Of a stretch of DNA of 26,746 nucleotides, positions 15,770 to 24,395 are shown piece after piece. Position numbers and translations under genes: made by a program. The stretch covers positions 1 through 26,746 of the forward strand of contig JBQGEK010000166.1 of the NCBI GenBank assembly GCA_052039575.1, given 5' to 3'. The DNA comes from Patulibacter sp052039575 (GTDB lineage Bacteria; Actinomycetota; Thermoleophilia; Solirubrobacterales; Solirubrobacteraceae). Under the pieces are notes generated by a model that was given only the letters and a program-made list of their open reading frames with translations, was not told the DNA's origin and searched no databases. Within the stretch, counting starts at the first letter, position 1. Every line of letters starts with the position of its first letter.

Positions 15770-17938
15770 ATGACGCACCGACCACACCAACCACAGCGAC
15801 TCGCCTGGATCTGCGCGCTCGGCGGGGCGACGGCAGCGATAGCGGCGCCCACCACCGCGATCGCCGCGCCGGTGAATCAGGCGAGCCCACCGCTGACGTT
15901 CTCCACGCAGGCCCAGAACGCCGACGTCCGCGTAGCGATCGGTCCCGACGGGGCCACCCACGCGATCTGGACGGAAGCGGTCCGGACGCCGTTCGTCGCG
16001 ACGACCGTCCGCTATCGACGGATCGTCGACGGCGTGCCGGGCCCGGAGCTGCTGCTGTCGGCCGGCAACGTCGGCGTCGTGTCCCCGACCGTCGCGGTGC
16101 GCAGCGACGGGACGGCGGTGGTCCTTTGGGTCCAACCGTCCCAGGAGGAGGTGGTCATGGCGACGGTGTCCCCGAGCGGCGTGGCCGCTCCGGGCTCGGT
16201 CGTTGCACACATCCGCAACGCCCGATCGATGCAGGCCGATGTCGATGCTGACGACGTGGTCTGGGTCTCGCTCAACGCGCAGTTCCGCAGGCACGCCAGC
16301 TGGGACGACCAGCAGTTCCTGATCAAGCTCCCCGAAGCCGGTCCGGTCTCGGTCGTCCACACCAGCAACGACTTCCACACCGTGCGGAACGTCGCTGCGC
16401 TCTCGGACGTCCAGATGCACATGGCCTGGCTCCAGTCCGAAGGCGCCGAGCATCGGCTGATGCACTCCCGCGCCGATTTCGACGACGAGTGGAGCCCGAG
16501 CTGGCCGCGGCACGTGTCGCAGCCTGGCGTGGACGCATTCGATCCCCAGATCGGAGCGACCGGTCGCCGGGCGCGCTTCGTCTGGCTGGCCGACCACGAC
16601 GGGGACGGCCGCCACCAGGTCTTCGAGCGGACGTACGACCCCGCCTCGGACGTCGATGGCGCCGACGGCCTCGGACCGATCCGCGCGCTCTCCCCGGCCG
16701 GCTCCGACGCGTCGGAGCCGCGGCTCTCCGCGACCGGCGAGACCGCGCACGTCACGTGGATCTCTGACGACGAGCTCAGCTACGTCAGCATCGACGAGGA
16801 CGACGTGGTCTCGCCGGTGCTCGACCTGAGCCCGCCGAGCGGCACCGTGCCCGTGGACGCGCAGGTCGCGTCGAATCCCAACGGCGACGCCACCGTGGCT
16901 CGCGTCCAACTCGACCGGACCACCGGGAGCGAGTCGCTGGACCGGATCTTCGTCTCCGCCGCCGGGGTCGCCGCGCCCGCCCTCGAAGTCTCGCCGCGAA
17001 CCGGGACGCACAGAGTCTCCGGGCCCACGATCGCCGAGGACTCCCGCGGCTTCACGGCACTCGCCTGGCACGACTCGGCCCCAGTTTTCGGTCAATTCAC
17101 CGTGCACTACTCGGAGGGCTTCTCGCAGGAGGTTCCGCCCGTCGTGGATCCGCCTGTCGTGGACCCGCCGGACGTCGACCCGCCGACCGTGGACCCGCCC
17201 GTCGTGGATCCGCCCGCTCCGCCCGCGGACGGTCCCGCCCCGCTGCCCCCGCTCGCACCGGCGCCCCCGACGATCACCACGCCGTCCACGTTCCCCGCCG
17301 TGCGCGCGTCCTCGCAGTGGCGCGTGACGCTGCCGGGCACGACCGCGCAGTGCGCCACCGGCTGCGAGGTCGCCCAGATCCGGCTCGACACGACCCGTGC
17401 CGGACGCACCGTGACCGTCGGACGCACGAGCTTCCGGGTAGAGGCGAACGGACAGCGGCCGGTGAGCGCCGCCCTCGGCAACTACGGCCGACGGCTGCTC
17501 GCCCGCGTCAAGCGACTCCGCGTGACCGCCACCATCACGCTGCGGAACGCAGCCGGGGCCGAGACCACCCGGACCGCGACCTTCACCCTGCGGGCCCCGG
17601 CCAACCGCCGGGCCCGTGCGCTTCCCGTCGTACGTGCGACGGCGCGGGGAAGCGTGACCGTGCCGGACGTCTCGGTACGCTGCGCCGGCGATTGCGACGC
17701 CGCGGAGGTCCGGCTGCAGACCACCCGCTCCGGGCGCAAGCTGACGCTCGGCCGTGCCGACGTTCGCGTGTCGGCGAACGGTGCGGATGCGGTCCGGGTG
17801 GACCTCAGCGCCTCGGGCCGTCGCCTGCTCGAGCGCGCCAAGCGGCTGCGGGCCGTTGCCACCCTCACGGTCCGCGACGTCGCAGGTGTCGAGACGGTCA
17901 AGACCGTCGCGTTCGACCTCCGCGCGCCGCGCCGGTAA
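15770..17938 (+). CDS. Large secreted protein: propeller-like repeats, PVVDPP linker, two duplicated Cys-pair domains
   Basis: 722 aa. Sec signal peptide at residues 1-33 (ICALGGATAAIAAPTTAIAA then VNQ); GAGGAGA is the RBS. Residues 40-450 show recurrent blocks such as VRVAIGPDGATHAIWTE, PTVAVRSDGTAVVLWV and PQIGATGRRARFVWLAD, spaced about 50-100 residues, like a beta-propeller of sialidase/BNR appearance. Residues about 456-505 are a Pro-rich spacer built on PPVVDPP. Two copies of a roughly 110-residue beta domain follow, with Cys pairs CATGC (528) and CAGDC (638), each with 'GR.(V/L)T(V/L)GR' and 'RRLL.R.KRLR' motifs. No sorting signal or membrane anchor at the end. Role unknown: exposed binding or adhesion protein. 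Confidence 0.8.
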   Translation: MTHRPHQPQRLAWICALGGATAAIAAPTTAIAAPVNQASPPLTFSTQAQNADVRVAIGPDGATHAIWTEAVRTPFVATTVRYRRIVDGVPGPELLLSAGNVGVVSPTVAVRSDGTAVVLWVQPSQEEVVMATVSPSGVAAPGSVVAHIRNARSMQADVDADDVVWVSLNAQFRRHASWDDQQFLIKLPEAGPVSVVHTSNDFHTVRNVAALSDVQMHMAWLQSEGAEHRLMHSRADFDDEWSPSWPRHVSQPGVDAFDPQIGATGRRARFVWLADHDGDGRHQVFERTYDPASDVDGADGLGPIRALSPAGSDASEPRLSATGETAHVTWISDDELSYVSIDEDDVVSPVLDLSPPSGTVPVDAQVASNPNGDATVARVQLDRTTGSESLDRIFVSAAGVAAPALEVSPRTGTHRVSGPTIAEDSRGFTALAWHDSAPVFGQFTVHYSEGFSQEVPPVVDPPVVDPPDVDPPTVDPPVVDPPAPPADGPAPLPPLAPAPPTITTPSTFPAVRASSQWRVTLPGTTAQCATGCEVAQIRLDTTRAGRTVTVGRTSFRVEANGQRPVSAALGNYGRRLLARVKRLRVTATITLRNAAGAETTRTATFTLRAPANRRARALPVVRATARGSVTVPDVSVRCAGDCDAAEVRLQTTRSGRKLTLGRADVRVSANGADAVRVDLSASGRRLLERAKRLRAVATLTVRDVAGVETVKTVAFDLRAPRR

Positions 17939-17945
17939 CGGCGAT

Positions 17946-17970
17946 CCGGACCTGCGCAGAGCGGGTCCGG
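17946..17970. terminator. Bidirectional terminator hairpin between convergent genes
   Basis: CCGGACC (17946-17952) pairs with GGTCCGG (17964-17970). It lies in the 33-base gap between the two stops and can serve both genes. Confidence 0.55.
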
Positions 17971-17971
17971 C

Positions 17972-18424
17972 TCACCAGGCGACGCGCTCGACCACCACGA
18001 GCGCGTCGTCGATCATCCACTCCCAGATCTGGTCGGGATGGTCGCCGTGGATGCCCGTGCCGGACCAGTACGAGCGAATCATCTCGATGGTGACCGTCGG
18101 GTCCGTGACCCCCTCGTTGAGCGGGGTCATCCACGCCATCGCGCAGCGGGTGCGGGCGCTGGTGGCGGTCGCGGGTTCGACCCGGTAGAGGTGCGATCGG
18201 TCGTGACGCATGACCCGCGTGTCCGTCCGCGTCTCGAACGCGTATGCGCACGACCAGCGCGAGACGTGGTGCGGGAACTCCGTCGCACGCACGTGCTCGA
18301 CCAGATGCTCCTTGAAGTAGAGCGGGTGGCTGATCCCCGCCGCGAGCACCTTGCGGCCCCAACGGCCTGGTTGGATGCGGTCGCCGGGAGCGAGCTCCCG
18401 CTCGGTGACGTGCCACAGTCGCAT
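17972..18424 (-). CDS. Conserved-looking protein, possibly DUF2441-like
   Basis: 150 aa. ATG 18424 has GGGGAG 9 nt upstream. The start MRLWHVTERELAPGDRIQPG followed by GRWGRKVLA and LYFKEHLVEHVRA recalls the DUF2441 layout (a His-containing opening, then 'GD.I'). The middle reads SCAYAFETRTDTRVMRHDRSH and the end is acidic with several Trp (IWEWMIDDA). No signal peptide or membrane segment. Function unknown. The DUF name is a guess from memory. The gene lies between a secreted-protein gene and tRNA-Glu, unlinked to either by spacing. Confidence 0.7.
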   Translation of the reverse strand: MRLWHVTERELAPGDRIQPGRWGRKVLAAGISHPLYFKEHLVEHVRATEFPHHVSRWSCAYAFETRTDTRVMRHDRSHLYRVEPATATSARTRCAMAWMTPLNEGVTDPTVTIEMIRSYWSGTGIHGDHPDQIWEWMIDDALVVVERVAW

Positions 18425-18484
18425 CCGGCAAGTCTCCCACGGGGACGGGCGGCATTCCGGCCGACCTCCACGCGAACCGCGAAG

Positions 18485-18556
18485 TACCCCCAGAGAGAAT
18501 CGAACTCTCGCTACCAGCGTGAAAGGCTGGCGTGCTAACCGCTACACCATGGGGGC
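18485..18556 (-). tRNA. tRNA-Glu (anticodon TTC)
   Basis: Minus-strand cloverleaf: acceptor GCCCCCA/TGGGGGT (G-U at the end pair), anticodon stem CCAGC/GCTGG with TTC in loop CTTTCAC, T-arm AGAGT/TCTCT-like with TTCGATT. Discriminator A, then CTT, so no encoded CCA. A TAGACT -10 box lies at 18567-18572, 10 nt upstream. Confidence 0.97.
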
Positions 18557-18601
18557 GCGGTCGTTCAGTCTAGAAGGCTCGCGCTCGCGACGCGGTCCCG
18601 G

Positions 18602-18895
18602 TCAGCGGTCCGCGTCGCCCTCAGGCCGGACGTCCGAGGGGACCTCGTCGGCATCGCCGTAGATCTCCGGATCCGGTTCCTCTTCCTCGTCCGCGTTGTC
18701 GCGGGTGTGCCGGACGATCGGCGTGGTCCCGTGCTGGTCGCCATGGGAGGCGTGCTCGATCAGCTGCTGCTCGGCGAGCTCGAAGCCCTCGGACTCGCCC
18801 TCGCCCGCCTCCTCCAGCGGGCGATTCGCCTCACGTCGCCGGCGCTCGCGCTCGAACGCCTGCTCGTCACCGAACGGAAGGTCGCTGCTGCCCAT
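18602..18895 (-). CDS. Small acidic hydrophilic protein, unknown function
   Basis: 97 aa, no Cys and no hydrophobic segment. It has Arg-rich early helix QAFERERRRREANRPLEEA, then EGFELAEQQLIEHASHGDQH, and an acidic tail (DNADEEEEPDPEIYGDADE). The core 'EGFELAEQQLIEHASHGD' looks like a pattern I have seen in short hypothetical actinobacterial proteins, but I cannot name a family. The start at 18895 lacks a clear ribosome-binding site, so an internal start cannot be excluded. Strong third-position GC supports coding. It lies between tRNA-Glu and the tRNA-Lys promoter region. Confidence 0.65.
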   Translation of the reverse strand: MGSSDLPFGDEQAFERERRRREANRPLEEAGEGESEGFELAEQQLIEHASHGDQHGTTPIVRHTRDNADEEEEPDPEIYGDADEVPSDVRPEGDADR

Positions 18896-18994
18896 GCCGA
18901 ACGTCTACCCACCGACCGACGTGCGCAAGCGGGGTGATCCGAAGGGTGGGAGCGCGCTACACCCCCGCCGTTCGGGGCTATACGCTCCCTGCGG

Positions 18995-19066
18995 GGGCCG
19001 CTAGCTCAATGGTAGAGCAAGGGCCTTTTAAGCCCGTGGTTCTGGGTTCGAGTCCCAGGCGGCCCA
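18995..19066 (+). tRNA. tRNA-Lys (anticodon TTT)
   Basis: Acceptor GGGCCGC/GCGGCCC is perfect, D-arm GCTC/GAGC, anticodon loop CTTTTAA gives TTT, T-arm CTGGG/CCCAG with TTCGAGT. The top anticodon-stem pair is an A-G mismatch. Discriminator A, then CTC, so no encoded CCA. TATACG at 18979-18984 is a plausible -10 box. Confidence 0.96.
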
Positions 19067-19167
19067 CTCCCCTTGCGGCGGATCTCGAGCCCCCGATCCG
19101 GCTCCGCCGGGCAGACGATTCGCCGGATGCCCTAGACGAACTGCCGACGGATAGGCAGACTCCGCCC

Positions 19168-21756
19168 ATGGTCGGTGGACAGCGCACGCGTGGTGCTGTG
19201 GCCCTCGGGACCCATGGAGGGGCCCAGCACCTCTACGTTCCGACCCTGATCGGCCTGGTCGTGTTCGTCGCGGCGCTGGCGGGGATACTCACCCGCCAAG
19301 CCGAACCACTCTCGGCGTTCTGGCCGGCGAATGCCCTGCTCCTGGGCATCTTCCTGCGGATCCCCTCCGCCAACCGCCCGGCCTCCTGGGTCGCCGCCGC
19401 GGCCGGATACGTCGGTGCCGACCTGGCCACTGGCTCCGTCCTCGGTCCGACCGTCGGCCTGACCGCGGGGAACTTCGCGTCGGTCGCCTTCGGACTGCTC
19501 GCGTTCTCGCGGATGCGCCCCGACGACATCGGACTCCGTCACGTGACGTCCGTGCTGTTCGTCGCCGGAGGCTGCGTGGTCGCCGCCGTCGGTGGGTCGC
19601 TCGTTGGCGTACTGCTCAGCCCAACCGCCTTGGCCTGGAGCGACAGTTCGAGCCTGCTGCGATGGAGCACCGCGGAGCTCGCCAACTACATGGCGCTGCT
19701 ACCGGTGATCCTGACCGCCCCCGCGTGGCCCGGGCTGTCGGTCGTCCTCCGCCACCCACGGCGTCTCCTCCCGCCTGGGTTCGCCGGCATCGCCGTGCCG
19801 GGGATCCTGCTGCTCCTGCTGCTGGTCGCCGGCATGGCCATCGACGGGCCGGCCGCGTTGACCTTCCCGGTACCGGCGCTGCTCTGGTGCGCGTTGCGCA
19901 CTGGCATCTTCGAGACCACGGTGCTGACCCTGGTCTCGATCGCGTGGACGATGTTCGCCTTCCACTCGGGCGGTCCGGACTTCCTGATGGCCGACCCCAC
20001 CGTCGAAGTCACGCTGTCGGTCCAGATCGGTATGTCGCTGGTCGCCATGGGTCCGATCGCGGTGGCCTCGATGATGGGCGAGCTGGAGCGGACGAACGAG
20101 TCGCTGCGTCACGCCTCGATCGCCGCGCAGGCCGCGAGCAGCGCGAAGCAGGAGTTCGTGGCGAACATGAGCCACGAGATCCGGACCCCGCTGAACGCGG
20201 TGATCGGCTACGCGGACCTGCTCGACACCGACCGACTCGACCCCGAGCAGCGCGAGTACGTCGACGCGATCACCTCGAGCGGCGCGCACCTGCGCACGAT
20301 CATCGACGAGATCCTCGACTTCTCCAAGCTCGAGGCCGGCGCCACGGGCCTCGAGCGCGCTCCGCTGCAGATCGACGAGCTGGCCCAGAGCACCGTCCAG
20401 CTGGTCGCCGTCGCGGCCAGGAAGAAGGGCCTGTCGCTGTCGGCGCAGGTCGACGATGACGTTCCGGATCACCTGCTCGGCGACGCCGGCAGGCTCCGCC
20501 AGATCTTGCTCAACCTGCTCTCCAACGCGGTCAAGTTCACCGAGGAAGGCGGCGTCAGCCTGACCGTGTCGCGGGACTACACCCGCCTGCTCGACGGCGT
20601 GGTGCCACTGGCGATCGACGTCACCGACACGGGCATCGGCGTCCCGCCGTACGCCCGCGACGCGCTGTTCGCGGCGTTCACCCAAGCCGATGAGTCGACC
20701 ACCCGCCAACTCGGAGGGACCGGGCTCGGCCTGACCATCTCGCAGCAACTGGCCCAGCTGATGGGCGGAACCATCACGGTCGAGGACAACCCCACGGGAG
20801 GCACGCGGTTCCGGCTGAGCATCGCGCTCCCGCGCTGTCCGCCGCCGGTCGCTCCGATCGCCGTCGAGCGGGACGGGCACCGACCCGTCGCCGAGGAATC
20901 GACCACCGCCGCAGAGCGTCCCGACTTCGCCAGCGCGCTCCGCGACGCGGGCGGCTCGACCGCCGACCAGATCGCCCAGCTGCGGGTGCTCGTGGTCGAC
21001 GACCACGATCTCGGCCGACGCCTGATGGTGGCGATGCTCGGGCGCCACGGGATCGTGCCCCGACTCGCCGAGAACGGCGCGGAAGCGGTCGACGCAACGC
21101 TCCACGCGCCGTTCGACCTGGTAATCCTCGACGTGCAGATGCCGGTGATGGACGGCCTGACCGCCGTCCGTACGATCCGCGACGCCGCGCTCGCCGGCGG
21201 TCAGCCCCGGATCGTGGTGGCGACGGCGGGCGCCAGCGTCGAGGAACGAGCCGCCGCGTTCGACGCCGGCGCCGACACGTACCTGTCGCGACCGTTGGCC
21301 GCCGAGCAGCTGTACGAGACGCTGCTGGCGGCGGTCAGCCACTCCAGAGGCGGGGCCGCCATGGCACGCGTCGACGGCCCGAACCTCGACGGTACTCTGC
21401 CGATCGACGACGAGCGGTTCAGCGAGCTGCGCGAGATCTTCGCGCCCGACGCGCTGGCGGACTTCGTCGATCGCTGGTGCCGGCACGCCGCCGACGAGGT
21501 CACGACGATCCGCACGGCGCTTCAGGCTGGCGACCGCGCGAAGGTCGCGACGGCGGCGCACGCGCTGCGTGGTGGCAGCCAGGCGGTCGCGGCGCAACGG
21601 GTCGCCGCGCTGGCGAGCGTGCTCGAGCGCGCGGCACTCGACGGTGACGCCGCGCTCGCACCGCTGCTGGCCGAGCTCGACGACGAAGTCGCGGTGGCGG
21701 CCGCGGCCGTTCGCGAGCGGACCGGCGCGGGAACGTCCTATCCTCGGAGCGGATGA
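19168..21756 (+). CDS. Hybrid sensor histidine kinase: MASE1, HisKA, ATPase, receiver, HPt
   Basis: 862 aa. Residues about 20-300 form a MASE1-type membrane sensor of about eight hydrophobic segments (opening FWPANALLLGIFLR). HisKA with His336 in SHEIRTPLN; ATPase with NLLSNAVKF, DTGIGVP and GGTGLGLTIS; receiver with Asp655 in LDVQMPVMDG and acid pair DDHD; HPt with His798 in AHALRGGS. This is a complete internal phosphorelay (His-Asp-His) whose final response regulator is not in the window. The receiver's conserved Lys-Pro reads Arg-Pro (YLSRPLA). Start 19168 has no good RBS and upstream in-frame starts overlap tRNA-Lys, so it is moderately certain. The TGA overlaps the hemQ ATG. Confidence 0.92.
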   Translation: MVGGQRTRGAVALGTHGGAQHLYVPTLIGLVVFVAALAGILTRQAEPLSAFWPANALLLGIFLRIPSANRPASWVAAAAGYVGADLATGSVLGPTVGLTAGNFASVAFGLLAFSRMRPDDIGLRHVTSVLFVAGGCVVAAVGGSLVGVLLSPTALAWSDSSSLLRWSTAELANYMALLPVILTAPAWPGLSVVLRHPRRLLPPGFAGIAVPGILLLLLLVAGMAIDGPAALTFPVPALLWCALRTGIFETTVLTLVSIAWTMFAFHSGGPDFLMADPTVEVTLSVQIGMSLVAMGPIAVASMMGELERTNESLRHASIAAQAASSAKQEFVANMSHEIRTPLNAVIGYADLLDTDRLDPEQREYVDAITSSGAHLRTIIDEILDFSKLEAGATGLERAPLQIDELAQSTVQLVAVAARKKGLSLSAQVDDDVPDHLLGDAGRLRQILLNLLSNAVKFTEEGGVSLTVSRDYTRLLDGVVPLAIDVTDTGIGVPPYARDALFAAFTQADESTTRQLGGTGLGLTISQQLAQLMGGTITVEDNPTGGTRFRLSIALPRCPPPVAPIAVERDGHRPVAEESTTAAERPDFASALRDAGGSTADQIAQLRVLVVDDHDLGRRLMVAMLGRHGIVPRLAENGAEAVDATLHAPFDLVILDVQMPVMDGLTAVRTIRDAALAGGQPRIVVATAGASVEERAAAFDAGADTYLSRPLAAEQLYETLLAAVSHSRGGAAMARVDGPNLDGTLPIDDERFSELREIFAPDALADFVDRWCRHAADEVTTIRTALQAGDRAKVATAAHALRGGSQAVAAQRVAALASVLERAALDGDAALAPLLAELDDEVAVAAAAVRERTGAGTSYPRSG

Positions 21757-22433
21757 GCACGCAGACCGACCACGTGAATCTCTACGCGATGTACGCGTCG
21801 TTCAAGGCGGCGCGCGGGCATCGCCGTGTCGACCCGGCGCAGGCGGAGCAGCTCGCCGCCGACGCAGAGGCCGCGCTGGCCGGCGGCGACGCCGTGCTGC
21901 GAGCCGCCTACTCGACGGTGGGATTCCGGGCCGAGGTCGATCTGCTGCTGTGGCTGATCGGCCCGACGCCCGACGCACTGCAGGACGCGCTGGTCCGGTT
22001 CAACCGGACGTCGCTCGGGCAGTCGGTCGACCCGTGGTGGACGTCGATCGGCGTGCACCGCGAGGCCGAGTTCAACAAGGCGCACATCCCGGCGTTCCTC
22101 GAGGGCACCGCGCCGAAGAAGTACATCTCGGTCTACCCGTTCGTCCGCTCCTACGACTGGTACCTGCTCGACCCGCAGGAGCGCTCGCAGATGCTGCGCG
22201 AGCACGGCATGATGGCCGCCGGCTACAAGGACGTCCGCGCCAACACGATCAGCGCGTTCGCGCTCAACGACTACGAGTGGCTGCTCGCCTTCGAAGCCGA
22301 CGAGATGGAGCGGATCGTCGACCTGATGCGGGACCTGCGGGCGGCCGAAGCGCGGCGCCACACCCGCGAGGAGCTGCCGTTCATCACCGGCATCCGCAAG
22401 CCGCTGGCCGACGCGGTGGCCGACCTGCCGTAA
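21753..22433 (+). CDS. hemQ: Coproheme decarboxylase (HemQ/ChdC), chlorite-dismutase fold
   Basis: 226 aa; converts coproheme to heme b, the last step of the Gram-positive coproporphyrin-dependent heme pathway. The actinobacterial-type motifs are present: distal His111 in KAHIPAF, catalytic Tyr128 in YPFVRSYDWYLL, and the probable heme-ligating His151 in REHGMMA; the spacings 17 and 23 fit this clade. The end TREELPFITGIRK is the family's usual finish. ATG 21753 overlaps the kinase stop (ATGA), suggesting coupled translation, while TATCCT (21739-21744) lies 8 nt upstream and could drive an internal leaderless transcript. No other heme genes are in the window. A chlorite dismutase activity is unlikely with this active site. 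Confidence 0.93.
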   Translation: MSTQTDHVNLYAMYASFKAARGHRRVDPAQAEQLAADAEAALAGGDAVLRAAYSTVGFRAEVDLLLWLIGPTPDALQDALVRFNRTSLGQSVDPWWTSIGVHREAEFNKAHIPAFLEGTAPKKYISVYPFVRSYDWYLLDPQERSQMLREHGMMAAGYKDVRANTISAFALNDYEWLLAFEADEMERIVDLMRDLRAAEARRHTREELPFITGIRKPLADAVADLP

Positions 22434-22489
22434 AGAACGCCCGGTCCGAGCCCCGCCCCGAGCGTCGCAAGGCAGAGCGCGCGGGACCT

Positions 22490-22513
22490 CCCCCGGCTCG
22501 GCGCACCCGGGGG
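22490..22513. terminator. GC hairpin between hemQ and the minus-strand genes
   Basis: CCCCCGG (22490-22496) pairs with CCGGGGG (22507-22513), 57 nt after the hemQ stop and directly beyond the small minus ORF stop, so it can serve both directions. Confidence 0.5.
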
Positions 22514-22588
22514 TCAGCCGGCGAAGCCCATCACGGCGAGCGCCACCGCGTAGGGCACGATCGCGCAGAGCGTCATCCGGAAGCGCAT
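22514..22588 (-). CDS. Possible 24-residue membrane peptide downstream of the helicase
   Basis: ATG 22588 opens a 24-codon frame (MRFRMTLCAIVPYAVAL then AVMGFAG) with a basic start and one hydrophobic stretch long enough to span a membrane. It begins 10 nt after the helicase stop, with GGAT upstream, and its stop touches the terminator hairpin, as expected for a last gene of an operon. An internal ATG at 22576 is possible. Short length makes chance occurrence a real alternative. Confidence 0.3.
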   Translation of the reverse strand: MRFRMTLCAIVPYAVALAVMGFAG

Positions 22589-22598
22589 GCGACGGATC

Positions 22599-24251
22599 CT
22601 ACGCCTGCCCGAGCAGCGTGCGCTCCAGCAGGTCGATCGACTGCTGCAGCTGCTCGACCGTCGCATCCTGGACCTTGGCGACGCCGATCTCCTTGTTGAC
22701 CCACGCGTTGATCTCGCGCTGGGTCGCGCGGCGGGCCCGGCCGAGCTCCGAGACCAGCCGGTGCCGGGTCTCGCGCAGACGCTGACGCTGCTGCCAGAGC
22801 GGGACCTCGCTCGACGCCCCGGGGACGCCCGGACCGGGCGCGCCGCTCCCGGAGATCGGTGATCCGGGTGGTGCCGCGACCGCGAACGGCGACGCGTCGC
22901 GCTTGATCGGCGTCGCCCCGCCGAACAGGTCGAGCTGCGCTTCCGGCGCCATGTCCGCGTTGAGCGCCTTGAACTCGGGCGCCAGGCCCATCTCGTCCTC
23001 GGCCTTGTTCGCCTGCTCGAGCGCGGCGTCGTCGAGCAGCGGCGCGTCCGGGTCGGTGTCCTCCTTGCGCCGCAGCAGCGGAATCAGCTCGCTGTCGATC
23101 TCGGCCGCGTGCGCGCGGAGCGTCGGCTCGGCGGGCATGTAGAGCCAGGCGCTCTCGATCGGCCGGTCGGGGATCGTCCGCACGAAGCGGCCGACGATCT
23201 GGCGGAAGATCATCGCGGTCTTCGCGGCCGTCGCGTAGACGCCGACCCGCAACCGCGGGATGTCGACGCCCTCGCTGACCATGTTGACCGCGACGATCCA
23301 CGGGTCGTTCGCGCGGGTGAAGGCCTCGAGCTTGCGGTGCGCCTGCGGGTCGGTGTGCATCACGATCACCGGCGGCGTGCCGGTGATCTGGTGCAGCGCG
23401 GCGCCGACCGCGCGGGCATGGTCGCCGTCGGCCGCCACGACCAGGCCGCCGGCTTCGGGGTGGGACGTCTCGCGCAGGCCGAGCAGCCGACGGTGCGCGT
23501 CGCGCAGGATCTTCGGCAGCGCGCCTTCGAGATCGGTCGAGATCGCGGTCCGGTAGCGACGCGCGCGCTGGTCGCTGGAGACCGCATCGGAGAACGTCGC
23601 CTCGACGGTCTCGTCGCCGGACTGCCACGACATCGTGCCGTCGAACGGGATGAAGGTCACCGGACGGCAGACCCCGTCGCGGACCGCGTCGGCGTAGCCG
23701 TAGGCGTAGTTCGGTTGGGCCATCCCCTCGCCGTCGTACTCGACGCCCGGGATCGCGCTGGCGTCGGACCGGAACGGCGTCCCCGACAGCAGCAGCCAGC
23801 GCTTCGCGCGTCCGAGGGCCAGGCTGAAGCCCTTGCCCCACGAGAGCTCCTCCCCCAGGTGGTGCGCCTCGTCGGCGATCACGATCGTGCTCTCGGTGCA
23901 CTGGCTGGCCCAGCGCTCCGCGGACTGCGCCACGCGAGCGTAGGTCACCGCGACCCCGTGGAATCCGGCCGGCGGCGTCAGCTCGGCCGCGTCGGGGGCC
24001 AGGTGGACGCCGAGCCGGGCGGCGGCCTCCGCCCACTGACGAGTCAGCGGCGCGGTCGGGCAGACCAGCGCGATCCGGTCGGCTTCGCGGGCGTAGAGCA
24101 GCCGGACGGCCTGCTCGAGCGCCGGGCGGGTCTTGCCCGCGCCGGGAGCGGCGGCGACCAGGAAGGTGCCTCCCTGCCACTGCAACATGGCTTCGAGGAC
24201 CTCGTGCTGCCAGACGCGGAGACCGGGAGGAACGGGGAGCGACACGGACAC
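22599..24251 (-). CDS. SF2 DEAD/DEAH-box helicase-like ATPase
   Basis: 550 aa from GTG 24251. Domain 1: Walker A APGAGKT (35-41), motif Ia-like CPTAPLTRQW, Walker B DEAHH (127-131), SGTP motif III (156-159). Domain 2: VVAADGDHARAVGAAL, then MVSEGVDIPRLRVGVYATA and the motif VI-type RQIVGRFVRT at about 360. A C-terminal extension (about 420-550) has a Gly/Pro-rich linker and a basic helical part with WVNKEIGV and EQLQQSIDLLERTL, perhaps DNA-binding. Such proteins unwind or translocate on nucleic acids in repair or restriction-like roles; no nuclease or methylase adjoins, so the task is unknown. There is no clear RBS. The peptide at 22514 may follow in the same transcript. Confidence 0.9.
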   Translation of the reverse strand: MSVSLPVPPGLRVWQHEVLEAMLQWQGGTFLVAAAPGAGKTRPALEQAVRLLYAREADRIALVCPTAPLTRQWAEAAARLGVHLAPDAAELTPPAGFHGVAVTYARVAQSAERWASQCTESTIVIADEAHHLGEELSWGKGFSLALGRAKRWLLLSGTPFRSDASAIPGVEYDGEGMAQPNYAYGYADAVRDGVCRPVTFIPFDGTMSWQSGDETVEATFSDAVSSDQRARRYRTAISTDLEGALPKILRDAHRRLLGLRETSHPEAGGLVVAADGDHARAVGAALHQITGTPPVIVMHTDPQAHRKLEAFTRANDPWIVAVNMVSEGVDIPRLRVGVYATAAKTAMIFRQIVGRFVRTIPDRPIESAWLYMPAEPTLRAHAAEIDSELIPLLRRKEDTDPDAPLLDDAALEQANKAEDEMGLAPEFKALNADMAPEAQLDLFGGATPIKRDASPFAVAAPPGSPISGSGAPGPGVPGASSEVPLWQQRQRLRETRHRLVSELGRARRATQREINAWVNKEIGVAKVQDATVEQLQQSIDLLERTLLGQA

Positions 24252-24333
24252 GCGACGGTCAATCTTCGGGGTTTCCGCGGACGAACGTCGGCCGGTCCGC
24301 GAGGCAGAGCGACCGGACTAAACGCCTCGCCGA

Positions 24334-24378
24334 GGTGAGGGGGGTTGGGCCAGGGGGCGTGGCGCAACACGAATCAGC
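24334..24378. repeat. 45-bp interrupted palindrome, degenerate copy D
   Basis: The left arm GGTGAGGGGGGTT matches 10 of 13 bases of the family arm and the right arm AACACGAATCAGC 11 of 13. Overall length is exactly 45 bp. The outer arms have decayed but inner pairs (TTG/CAA, GCCA/TGGC) are kept with changed sequence. It lies between the helicase start and the next plus-strand gene. Confidence 0.5.
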
Positions 24379-24395
24379 TCGGGCCGGTGATGGTC

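Noticed and set aside
19699..21597. Minus-strand 632-codon frame opposite the hybrid kinase
   Set aside because: Antisense shadow; the plus strand carries all kinase motifs in one frame.
22320..22345. GATGCGGG inside hemQ as a further 45-bp palindrome copy
   Set aside because: Only 8-9 bases match, there is no right arm, and it is fully explained by the coding sequence.
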